Of a stretch of 12,905 bases of DNA, positions 1 through 6,273 are shown in pieces. How positions within the stretch are numbered: position 1 is the stretch's first letter; each line of letters starts with the position of its first letter. The notes beneath the pieces are model-generated. The model worked only from the letters and a program-made list of their open reading frames with translations, searched no databases and was not told where the DNA came from. The translations under genes were made by a program, and so were the position numbers. The DNA is from Chitinophagaceae bacterium. Its GTDB lineage: Bacteria; Bacteroidota; Bacteroidia; Chitinophagales; Chitinophagaceae. The stretch spans positions 1 to 12,905 of the forward strand of contig CANIMM010000055.1 in assembly GCA_947468255.1 (NCBI GenBank). Direction: 5' to 3'.

Positions 1-905
1 GTCATTGTTGGGTGATGTTTTCCGAGCAGTTGGTATGTTTTTTTATATGACTCAGATTCGGTAATGGAACTGGATTGCTGTAATGATTCTTTTATGGCAA
101 GGATATGTAATCCGAAATCCTTTAATTTGCCCAGCTCTTCGATCAGCCAGCTCAGAGCGTAAAAACAATCCTGGTCCAACAAGAGAATCATTTTCGCCTT
201 TCCCTGGTTGGGCATTTTGTTAAATGCAGCGTTGGTAATTGAAGGGGTGCAATATTTTTTTAAATGAGCGGGTACTTTTTTTTGCTTTCGGCTTTGTATG
301 GTTCCACGTAAAGCCTGTGCATAGATACTTAGCCAACGTAACTTACGGCGAATTTCATGCAGCTCCGACTCCAACTCGGAAAATTGAAAATTGATTCCCT
401 GCATAAAAGATGCAATGTGGTAAATTGATTCACCATAAAATTCATTCATTTCATTTACTTCAATATCTTCTTTTTGCCAATTGACTGTAAGCAATTTTTT
501 TTGAATTTTATTGATGCGGTTCTTATCTGGGGATAACCAGTCTTGCTCAATGAGTACTTCATTGAGCTGTTGAATTTTCTCCCTGCTTTGGGCATGCAGG
601 TAATGAATAATTGCAGAGGGTATTTTTTTATTTTTTGCCAGATCTTTTGCAGCCATGTCGTAATAATCAATTGCACCAAGGGTATCTTCTACTATTTTAA
701 AGTGCGATTCAATCTTGGCGAATTTTTTCTTATTGTGAAGGCTACTATACATTTTTGACAAGGCCTCCAGCATAAATAATGGACTGCGGGCATTATTTCG
801 ATACAACCATAAGGCTGGGTTTTTTTGCTTGCCCGCTATGATCAGCATCGGTTGAAGTTGACCAATGAAATAATTGAATCTATTTACACCTAGTTTCAAC
901 TTCAT
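1..905 (-). CDS. Helical protein of unknown function, distant CHAD-like resemblance (3' end outside window)
   Basis: The minus strand is open without a stop from an ATG at 903-905 to the window edge, 301 codons. The protein is rich in Lys, Leu, Ile and Gln, with no signal peptide or membrane segment, and reads as a bundle of amphipathic helices. Residues 41-118 form helices including a TLGAIDYYD stretch. Residues 177-199 contain LHEIRRKLRWLSIYAQAL, which resembles the 'HxxRKxxKRLRY' helix of CHAD domains, a family that binds polyphosphate through basic helices. The N-terminal HxLRV motif of CHAD is not recognisable, so the assignment is tentative. The gene follows the ATP-grasp gene by 66 bases on the same strand and is probably its operon partner. 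That it is coding is fairly sure from length and protein-like composition; the function is unknown. Confidence 0.8.
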   Translation of the reverse strand, partial: MKLKLGVNRFNYFIGQLQPMLIIAGKQKNPALWLYRNNARSPLFMLEALSKMYSSLHNKKKFAKIESHFKIVEDTLGAIDYYDMAAKDLAKNKKIPSAIIHYLHAQSREKIQQLNEVLIEQDWLSPDKNRINKIQKKLLTVNWQKEDIEVNEMNEFYGESIYHIASFMQGINFQFSELESELHEIRRKLRWLSIYAQALRGTIQSRKQKKVPAHLKKYCTPSITNAAFNKMPNQGKAKMILLLDQDCFYALSWLIEELGKLKDFGLHILAIKESLQQSSSITESESYKKTYQLLGKHHPTM

Positions 906-925
906 TTTTTTATAATTATTTAGGT

Positions 926-954
926 AAAAGGTAAGGGGTGCTGATTTTTGTCAA
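926..954 (-). promoter_or_regulatory. Weak possible promoter before the helical protein gene
   Basis: On the minus strand TTG (952-954) is followed after 18 bases by TACCTTTT (926-933). This differs from the Bacteroidota -7 consensus TAnnTTTG only in the last base. The start codon is about 20 bases downstream. It may be an internal promoter of the cluster or chance in AT-rich DNA. Confidence 0.25.
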
Positions 955-971
955 TTGTACTTTTATGTGTT

Positions 972-2198
972 TTATTGCTCAAAATAGGCTACTGTACCAC
1001 CTACCCATTTTTTATTTTGATTGTACCGAGTACCAATCATTTTACCCTTACTCAGTCTTGCTAAATTGAACACTGCTTTAGGCCTGCTCCAACCTTGTTT
1101 CCAAAAATAAAATAACCGAATTTCAGCCTTCGCAGGTTCTTCGGGTGTCTTTATGATGGGTGCATAGTTTACTTTTTTTTGCAGTATCCAGTTTTCTGGA
1201 TCTGTTATTTTTTCAATATCTGCAAGGGTTACATCAATCACCACTCCCATTCCCGCAAATGAAAACAGCGGTTTGAGTACATAATTGTTCAAATCTGCAG
1301 GTATCTTCGTAAGCTCATGAAGGAAATAAGTGGCGGGGATATTAGGATGGTGCAGGTAGGGTAGGGTAAACTTACTGACTCGGTAAAACCAGTTGGGGTG
1401 TGTCACCCACTCCACTTCCCAAGGATGGAAGATATTGATGATTTCTCCCAAGTCTTTTTGTTGAAAAAGTTCATCCATAATAAGACGGTTATAAATTCTT
1501 TTGACCGCCGTTTTTTTGCCATCCAAATTATAAAACAACTGATTTCCTTCGCCAATCAGTTTTGTTAGGCAAACTGTTTTAATGCCTAGTATTTTTTCTG
1601 TACAATAAAAATCAATCTTCGTTTTTTGATGTTCGGGGTAAATATCCAGTAGGATCACATTGGAAGGATCCAAATCCCCCACCACTATTTCCTTAAGTAA
1701 TTGAAAATAGGTTTCCTGCGTGTAACCATTTAGGTAAGCGCTATGTGTATCAGGGACAGCGGCATAGGTTTTAGTGATGGATGCATGAAGGGCTTGAAAT
1801 GCAAATAGAGACGGGAATCCCTGCATTTCTATTAAGTGTGGTTCTATTTCACCATGTTCATTTTCGCAGATGCCAAAATCAAATGCTATAAAATCAGGAT
1901 ATTTATTTTCGTTCACCATCATTAAGTTATCCGGAATAGCCCTTTCTGTGGTTGAGTTAAAACCTGGTTCCAAAATGGCATCTATGATGTGCTCACAGGT
2001 TGCCAGCATTTTATTGGTAAAATCTTTTGGAACAAAAACAGGTGTTTCCGCAATGGTAAAATCGAGCATTCCTGGAGATAGGCCTTCAATTTGCTTCAGG
2101 TATGCCTGGTATTTTTCTTCCGAAAAATGGTCATTGAATGTATTTCTTAATTCCTTTTGCATTATTTGAAATAGGTATTTAAAGTAGCTTTTGTACAA
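972..2198 (-). CDS. ATP-grasp-like ligase of unknown substrate
   Basis: A 408-residue protein that I read as an ATP-grasp superfamily enzyme. ATP-grasp ligases activate a carboxylate as acyl phosphate and join it to an amine or similar nucleophile. Residues 305-319 (NYVLKPLFSFAGMGV) look like the ATP-binding Lys (309) plus glycine-rich loop. ENWILQKKV (335-343) fits the hinge strand. KAEIRLFYFW (357-366) and the Asn/Arg-rich end (378-400) would supply metal and phosphate ligands. The N-terminal half (about 45-270) is probably the substrate domain, with FDFGICENEHGEIEPHLIEMQG (split: FDFG at 106-109, HLIEMQG at 121-127) as a conserved-looking acidic patch. The start is uncertain: Met13 (ATG at 2160-2162) gives a more natural N-terminus (MQKELRN) than Met1. 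It follows the amidotransferase by 129 bases. The substrate cannot be read from the sequence. Confidence 0.75.
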   Translation of the reverse strand: MYKSYFKYLFQIMQKELRNTFNDHFSEEKYQAYLKQIEGLSPGMLDFTIAETPVFVPKDFTNKMLATCEHIIDAILEPGFNSTTERAIPDNLMMVNENKYPDFIAFDFGICENEHGEIEPHLIEMQGFPSLFAFQALHASITKTYAAVPDTHSAYLNGYTQETYFQLLKEIVVGDLDPSNVILLDIYPEHQKTKIDFYCTEKILGIKTVCLTKLIGEGNQLFYNLDGKKTAVKRIYNRLIMDELFQQKDLGEIINIFHPWEVEWVTHPNWFYRVSKFTLPYLHHPNIPATYFLHELTKIPADLNNYVLKPLFSFAGMGVVIDVTLADIEKITDPENWILQKKVNYAPIIKTPEEPAKAEIRLFYFWKQGWSRPKAVFNLARLSKGKMIGTRYNQNKKWVGGTVAYFEQ

Positions 2199-2220
2199 TT
2201 AAAATTAATCATAATAATTT

Positions 2221-2250
2221 CAAATCCAGTCTTTGTATGCGCATCTTCAA
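2221..2250 (-). promoter_or_regulatory. Possible internal promoter before the ATP-grasp gene
   Basis: On the minus strand TTG (2248-2250), 19 bases, then TGGATTTG (2221-2228). This is one mismatch from the Bacteroidota TTG-N19-TAnnTTTG pattern. It sits about 20 bases before Met1 and 59 before Met13 of the ATP-grasp protein. The 129-base gap it lies in is long for an operon, which makes separate transcription of the last two genes possible. Confidence 0.4.
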
Positions 2251-2327
2251 TTATAAAAAATATTGTTCTCGGTTGCGCTTAATAAATAAAAGTATCAATC
2301 GGCAAGCTGGCCTTTATCATTGAGCTG

Positions 2328-3161
2328 CTATCTTAGGTGGTGGATGGCATTTAGTAAAAAGTTGGGTAGGATATGCGCATTGGTGAATAAGATCTTATCT
2401 GGATCGTTTAAGTGGGTAATCATTTGCTCCCATTTTTCTAATCCGTAATTTTCAATGATAGTTTTCTTTTTCTCATTTGTTTGCAGATACAGGCTCATGC
2501 CATGAGCGTCTGCTTCGGGGTGAAACTGGGTGCCAATCATATACTCATTAAAGCGTACCGCCATGATCGCCCTTTCTAATAAAACTTGTGGCCTTTCTTT
2601 TTCTATCGCTAAAATGCTAGCTCCTATACTTTGAAGCTGTTGGTGATCCGGTTCTATTACTTGGTAATCCCTGCTATCCACTGCATAAAAAGGGTCTTGC
2701 ATTTCCTTAAAAACGGGCTCGTCTTTTCCATTGCTTAGTAAGTGGACTGGAAAAATTCCAAATGCAGTACTTTTCCTTTTGCATAGATTACCGATTTTGT
2801 AATACCTGCATGCCAATTGAAAGGAATGACAAATAAAGAAAATATATTTTTTCCGAGTATTTTGTTCTTCATTGTTCCATTGCTCAATTTGCTGGAGCCA
2901 TCTAAAATAGACCGTTTCCCATTCAGCGCCTTCAGTTTCCAATGGGCTTCCAGGGCCTCCGCTGGATATAAAAATATCGTAGGTCAAATCGGGCAATTCA
3001 TTTTTTTGACGAACATTAAATTCATCCCAGTCAATTTCCTGATCTTGGGTTTCACGCAGCTCAAGCAGCATTTCCCTGATACAGCGCATACCTTGGTTGG
3101 CTACTCCGTTATATAAATCTAAAACGGCAATTCGTAGCCCTTGCTTTTGAATTGGTTTCAT
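2328..3161 (-). CDS. Class I glutamine amidotransferase domain protein (GMP synthase glutaminase-like)
   Basis: A 277-residue protein with the class I glutamine amidotransferase fold, which hydrolyses an amide (classically glutamine) through a Cys-His-Glu triad. IAVLDLYNG (11-19) is the first strand, SSGGPGSP (66-73) the oxyanion-type loop, Cys111 in FICHSFQL the expected nucleophile, and FHPEAD (213-218) carries His214 and Glu216. The usual nucleophile elbow is GxCxGxQ; here both glycine positions are replaced (Phe109 and Ser113), which suggests a divergent subfamily that may not use glutamine. There is no synthetase domain, so it acts alone or with a partner. It lies 66 bases after the GCS2-type ligase and before the ATP-grasp gene. 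It could donate ammonia to one of them or cleave a gamma-glutamyl amide bond, as PuuD-like enzymes do. The fold is secure, the role is inferred. Confidence 0.88.
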   Translation of the reverse strand: MKPIQKQGLRIAVLDLYNGVANQGMRCIREMLLELRETQDQEIDWDEFNVRQKNELPDLTYDIFISSGGPGSPLETEGAEWETVYFRWLQQIEQWNNEEQNTRKKYIFFICHSFQLACRYYKIGNLCKRKSTAFGIFPVHLLSNGKDEPVFKEMQDPFYAVDSRDYQVIEPDHQQLQSIGASILAIEKERPQVLLERAIMAVRFNEYMIGTQFHPEADAHGMSLYLQTNEKKKTIIENYGLEKWEQMITHLNDPDKILFTNAHILPNFLLNAIHHLR

Positions 3162-3227
3162 GGTGTAAGTTTTTTATTTCACAAACGATTTTGTCGAATA
3201 CGGATAATTGAAATGCCTCGATTGAAA

Positions 3228-4340
3228 TTATAGCCCATCCAAAAACTTGTTCTGAATAAAATCAACTACCTCCACCAGGCTGTTGGTATCCTGGTACACT
3301 TTCAATTGCTGATCTGCGCCAGTGCCTTTTTCCAATATTTTGTGAACGTAATTGATTGCGTGGCGACTTCCTAAATGAGGTATCACATCATCCACAAAAT
3401 CGAGTAACTCATAAATAAGTATTCTTGTGTTTATTTCTTTTTCTTTTCCGAAATCAATCATATTGCCATCAATGCCGTACCTGCTGGCTCGCCACTTATT
3501 TTCGTTTAATAGTGCGCGTGAGTACATCATAAAATTTAAGTTTTGACTTCTTAACTTATACAATTTTGCGCAGATAGCTTGAAAAAGAGCAGTAATGGCA
3601 ATGGTTTCATGAACCGTGAGTGGAATATCACAAATACGAAATTCCACTGTGTTGTACGTGGGATGCACCCGTATATCCCACCATATTTTTTTTGCGTTAT
3701 CAATACAATTGGTTTTTACCAATAGTGCAATATAGTTTTCATAGGCCTGTATATTTTCAAAATGATCTGGTATGCCTGTTCTGGGAAATTTGTCAAATAC
3801 TTTGGTGCGAAATGATTTGTACCCGGTATGCCTGCCTTCCCAAAAAGGGGAGTTGGTACTAAGCGCGTACACATGGGGTAAAAAATAGCGGGCCGAATTG
3901 GCAATATGAATGGCCATCTCCCTGTTCTCCATTCCTACATGTACATGGAGACCAAAAATAAGGTTGCTGCGGGCAGCTTCCTGAAATTCATTTACCATTT
4001 CATTGTACCGCTCATGGTCGGTAATCAGCTGGCTTTCCCAATGACTGAAGGGATGGGTACCGGAAGCGCCAATTGTGAAGCCGAGGTTGTTGGCAATGCC
4101 ACTAATGGTTTGGCGGAGCATGGATACATCCATAAAGGCTTCATCCACATCCTGACAAATATCTGTGCCCACTTCCACCACAGCCTGGTGCATTTCAGCC
4201 TTCACCTTGTCCTTGCTAATCTTATGTCCTTCCAGAACAATCCGTTGCTCATGGCTTTTAAGTTCCCTAGTGCTTGGATCCAATACCATGTACTCTTCCT
4301 CAACGCCAACCGTAAAATTTTTAAAAGATATATTAGCCAT
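3228..4340 (-). CDS. Carboxylate-amine ligase, YbdK-type glutamate-cysteine ligase family (GCS2)
   Basis: A 370-residue protein of the GCS2 family, cytosolic ATP-dependent enzymes that join the gamma-carboxylate of glutamate (or a similar acid) to an amine. Length is typical of E. coli YbdK. Family motifs appear in order: VGVEEEYMVLD (11-21) with the metal-binding acidic residues, GASGTHPFSHWESQLIT (91-107), the metal/ATP motif HVHVG (132-136), STNSPFWEGRHTGYKSFR (161-178), WWDIRVHPTYNTVEFRICD (220-238) and ENKWRASRYG (280-289). All look intact. YbdK-type proteins make gamma-glutamylcysteine only weakly, so the amine here may be something else. It is the first gene of the leftward cluster, with its own promoter about 95 bases upstream. 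ATG at 4338-4340 is chosen because the conserved N-terminal strand starts a few residues later. Confidence 0.92.
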   Translation of the reverse strand: MANISFKNFTVGVEEEYMVLDPSTRELKSHEQRIVLEGHKISKDKVKAEMHQAVVEVGTDICQDVDEAFMDVSMLRQTISGIANNLGFTIGASGTHPFSHWESQLITDHERYNEMVNEFQEAARSNLIFGLHVHVGMENREMAIHIANSARYFLPHVYALSTNSPFWEGRHTGYKSFRTKVFDKFPRTGIPDHFENIQAYENYIALLVKTNCIDNAKKIWWDIRVHPTYNTVEFRICDIPLTVHETIAITALFQAICAKLYKLRSQNLNFMMYSRALLNENKWRASRYGIDGNMIDFGKEKEINTRILIYELLDFVDDVIPHLGSRHAINYVHKILEKGTGADQQLKVYQDTNSLVEVVDFIQNKFLDGL

Positions 4341-4435
4341 TGTTTAAGTTATTGAAAATGGATAACTCATGAGTGAAAATTTTATTGTAGCAAGCATTCT
4401 TTTAATTATCCCCCTGCTAATATAATAAACTTTAC

Positions 4436-4465
4436 CAAAGATACTTATTAAGGAGTAGGGCTGAA
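4436..4465 (-). promoter_or_regulatory. Promoter of the ligase cluster
   Basis: On the minus strand TTC (4463-4465), 19 bases, then TATCTTTG (4436-4443), a full match to the Bacteroidota -7 element TAnnTTTG and two of three bases of the -33 TTG. Transcription would start near 4430, giving a leader of about 90 bases before the GCS2-type ligase. The -33 end touches the left arm of the hairpin at 4464-4486. Confidence 0.6.
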
Positions 4466-4592
4466 TGTCTTTATTAAAAAGACATTTTTTGAAGCTAGCA
4501 TTGGCTTAGCGACAGCAACATTGGTGTCAGTTGCAGTCATTATTAGTATTTTATTGCTGCTTATCAGTTCATTGTATTTGACAGTACTGTAA
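4461..4592 (+). CDS. Possible small hydrophobic peptide frame (43 codons)
   Basis: An open frame on the plus strand with a stop at 4449-4451 just before it and TAA at 4590-4592. It lacks ATG; the only plausible early start is CTG at 4461, preceded by AAGGAG (4450-4455), a good Shine-Dalgarno sequence though Bacteroidota rarely depend on one. The product would have a basic start (FIKKTFF) and then about 30 almost uniformly hydrophobic residues (ASIGLATAT..., ...LLLLISSLYL), one membrane helix. It overlaps the hairpin at 4464-4486. AT-rich DNA gives such frames by chance, and a non-ATG start weighs against it, so it is only a candidate. Confidence 0.2.
   Translation: MNVFIKKTFFEASIGLATATLVSVAVIISILLLLISSLYLTVL
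4464..4490 (+). repeat. Perfect 9-bp inverted repeat followed by a T run
   Basis: AATGTCTTT (4464-4472) and AAAGACATT (4478-4486) are exact reverse complements around a 5-base loop, and T residues run on to 4490. Read on the plus strand this has the shape of an intrinsic terminator, but the stem is AT-rich and no gene is known to end here. Its left arm overlaps the -33 element of the minus-strand promoter, so it could instead be an operator. Either reading is inference. Confidence 0.5.
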
Positions 4593-4687
4593 TAAAAATG
4601 CTGGACTAATTGGATAAGGAATGCATGATTTATTGCTTTGAAATTATTTTAATGCTAAAGATTCTACTTTTTCAACCAATTAACCGG

Positions 4688-4717
4688 TTCATAAAAGGGT
4701 AAACCTTGTTAACTTTG
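4688..4717 (+). promoter_or_regulatory. ribBA promoter
   Basis: TTC (4688-4690), 19 bases, then TAACTTTG (4710-4717), a full match to the Bacteroidota -7 element TAnnTTTG. Transcription would begin near 4723, leaving only about 15 bases before the ATG at 4737. Such a short leader has no room for an FMN riboswitch. Confidence 0.7.
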
Positions 4718-4736
4718 CGTTTTAAACTGAAAAAGG

Positions 4737-5942
4737 ATGTTAGATAGTATAGAATCAGCGATTGAAGCAATTAAAAACGGGAAGTTGGTAATTGTTGTGG
4801 ATGACGAGGACAGGGAGAATGAAGGGGATTTTATAACGGCAGCCCAAAACGTTACGCCCGAAATTATCAATTTTATGAGTACCCATGGCCGGGGACTAAT
4901 TTGTGTGCCCCTTTCAGAAGAAAGGTGTGATGCACTCCAGCTTCCGGCAATGGTACCAGACAATACTTCCTTGCATGCCACTCCTTTTACGGTTAGTGTT
5001 GATCTGCTAGGGAATGGTTGTACCACGGGGATTTCTGCTCAGGATCGCTCCAAAACTATTCAAGCCCTGGTAAATCCTTCTACAAAAGCAGCCGACCTAG
5101 GTAGGCCTGGCCATATTTTTCCGCTTAGGGCAAAAAAAGGTGGCGTATTGAGAAGGTCTGGCCATACGGAAGCTACCATCGATTTGGCAGCATTGGCTGG
5201 TTTTGATCCAGCAGGGGTATTGGTTGAAATTATGAATGAGGATGGGACCATGGCAAGACTTCCACAGCTTATGGACATCGCCAAAAAATTTGATTTAAAA
5301 CTGATTAGCATAAAAGATCTTATCGCTTATCGACTTTCTAAAGAAACCCTTATTCGGGAGGAGGAGCGGGTGAATATGCCTACCAAATATGGCAATTTTG
5401 AGCTAATCGCTTTTCAGCAAATTAATACGGGTGAAATACACCTTGCCATCAAAAAAGGAAATTGGCAAAAAGACGAACCTGTATTGGTAAGAGTGCACAG
5501 TAGTTGTATGACTGGCGATATATTAGGGTCATTGCGCTGTGATTGCGGCGACCAATTGCACAAGTCATTAACCATGTTGGAAGCTGCCGGAAAAGGGCTT
5601 GTATTGTATATGAATCAGGAAGGTCGTGGAATTGGGTTATTGAACAAATTGAAAGCATACAAATTGCAGGAGCAGGGAATGGATACCGTGGAAGCCAACC
5701 TTGAACTGGGATTTGGAATGGATGAAAGAGATTACGGAGTGGGGGCTCAAATTATCCGTCATCTTGGTATCAGTAAAATGAAATTAATGAGCAATAATCC
5801 ACGCAAACGTGCGGGGCTTCTAGGATATGGCTTGGAAGTGGTAGAAACGGTGCCTATTGAAATACAACCCAATGAACACAATGAAAAATACCTGACCACC
5901 AAGCGGGATAAAATGGGGCATGAAATTCTTGGGGAGCAATAA
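4737..5942 (+). CDS. ribBA: Bifunctional 3,4-dihydroxy-2-butanone 4-phosphate synthase / GTP cyclohydrolase II
   Basis: A 401-residue fused enzyme of riboflavin synthesis, acting in the cytosol. The N-terminal RibB half (about 1-200) turns ribulose 5-phosphate into 3,4-dihydroxy-2-butanone 4-phosphate plus formate. It has the acidic metal-binding loop DDEDRENEGDF (22-32), TGISAQDR (97-104), RPGHIFPLRA (123-132) and HTEATIDLA (143-151). The C-terminal RibA half (about 208-401) opens GTP to the diaminopyrimidine with loss of formate. It has the zinc cysteines Cys257, Cys268 and Cys270 in HSSCMTGDILGSLRCDCG, QEGRGIGL (295-302), and DERDYG (329-334); Tyr308 and Arg331 line up with the catalytic Tyr and Arg known from E. 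coli RibA. SNNPRKRAGL (352-361) follows. Both halves look active. The ATG at 4737 starts right at the conserved first helix. No other riboflavin gene is nearby. Confidence 0.97.
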   Translation: MLDSIESAIEAIKNGKLVIVVDDEDRENEGDFITAAQNVTPEIINFMSTHGRGLICVPLSEERCDALQLPAMVPDNTSLHATPFTVSVDLLGNGCTTGISAQDRSKTIQALVNPSTKAADLGRPGHIFPLRAKKGGVLRRSGHTEATIDLAALAGFDPAGVLVEIMNEDGTMARLPQLMDIAKKFDLKLISIKDLIAYRLSKETLIREEERVNMPTKYGNFELIAFQQINTGEIHLAIKKGNWQKDEPVLVRVHSSCMTGDILGSLRCDCGDQLHKSLTMLEAAGKGLVLYMNQEGRGIGLLNKLKAYKLQEQGMDTVEANLELGFGMDERDYGVGAQIIRHLGISKMKLMSNNPRKRAGLLGYGLEVVETVPIEIQPNEHNEKYLTTKRDKMGHEILGEQ

Positions 5943-5961
5943 ATTCCGGAGACCTTGTTTA

Positions 5962-6081
5962 ATGTCTGATTTGTTGATATCTGATTTGTTGATGTCTGAT
6001 TTGTTGATGTCTGATTTGTTGATGTCTGATTTTATGATGTCTGATTTTATGATGTCTGATTTTATGATGTCTGATTTATTT
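5962..6081 (+). repeat. Tandem array 1: eight 15-bp units, core ATGTCTGAT
   Basis: Eight adjoining 15-bp units begin at 5962, 5977, 5992, 6007, 6022, 6037, 6052 and 6067. Units 1-4 are ATGTCTGATTTGTTG (unit 2 has ATATCTGAT), units 5-7 are ATGTCTGATTTTATG, and unit 8 is ATGTCTGATTTATTT. The two blocks of variants suggest stepwise duplication. The array starts 19 bases after the ribBA stop. Because the period is a multiple of three, one frame stays open (MSDLL/MSDFM repeats, ATG at 5962 to TAA at 6085-6087); this is most likely a by-product of the period. Confidence 0.95.
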
Positions 6082-6120
6082 ATCTAACATTTGGCATCTC
6101 AAATCCAACATCAGACATCA
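6065..6120. repeat. Inverted repeat joining the two arrays
   Basis: TGATGTCTGAT (6065-6075) and ATCAGACATCA (6110-6120) are exact 11-bp reverse complements with 34 bases between them. This is the innermost of many possible pairings between the arrays. In a transcript from either side it would allow a stem, possibly acting as a shared bidirectional transcript end; no GC-rich stem plus T-run terminator is visible between these convergent genes. Confidence 0.6.
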
Positions 6121-6270
6121 GACATCATACATCACACATCATACATCACACATCATACATCAGACATCATACATCACACATCATACATCAGACATCATAC
6201 ATCACACATCATACATCAGACATCATACATCAGACATCATACATCAGACATCAGCCATTTCGCATCAGCC
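6089..6270 (-). repeat. Tandem array 2: about 26 seven-bp units, inverted relative to array 1
   Basis: From 6110 to 6249 there are 20 uninterrupted 7-bp units of the form ATCANAC. The fifth base runs G,G,T,C,T,C,T,G,T,C,T,G,T,C,T,G,T,G,T,G: every second unit from the third onward has T, so 14-bp and partly 28-bp higher-order periods are visible. Degenerate units in the same register flank it: ATTTGGC, ATCTCAA, ATCCAAC (6089-6109) and ATCAGCC, ATTTCGC, ATCAGCC (6250-6270). ATCAGACAT in this array is the reverse complement of ATGTCTGAT in array 1. The array ends 3 bases from the stop codon of the TamB-like gene. Confidence 0.95.
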
Positions 6271-6273
6271 ATT

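Larger units (their letters stand above)
4341..4736. other. Divergent intergenic region between ligase cluster and ribBA
   Basis: A 396-base AT-rich spacer between two outward-reading genes. It contains a promoter for each direction, a 9-bp hairpin with T-run (4464-4490), a small hydrophobic open frame (4461-4592) and a perfect 10-bp palindrome ACAGTACTGT (4581-4590). I see no FMN riboswitch motif before ribBA and no tRNA. The part 4593-4680 shows nothing I can name. Confidence 0.7.

Noticed and set aside
455..758. Short open frames on both strands (455-679 minus, 543-758 plus)
   Set aside because: Both lie inside the 301-codon minus-strand frame at 1-905, which has far more protein-like composition.
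3906..4355. Plus-strand frame of 149 codons
   Set aside because: It is antisense to the conserved motifs of the GCS2-type ligase and has no family-like features.
4581..4590. Perfect 10-bp palindrome ACAGTACTGT as a repressor site
   Set aside because: A single short palindrome about 130 bases upstream of the ribBA -7 element, with no second copy; no basis for a named regulator.
4593..4736. FMN riboswitch upstream of ribBA
   Set aside because: No conserved FMN-aptamer segments are seen and the predicted leader is only about 15 bases.
5962..6270. CRISPR array
   Set aside because: Units are 7 and 15 bp and adjoin without unique spacers; no cas gene is nearby.
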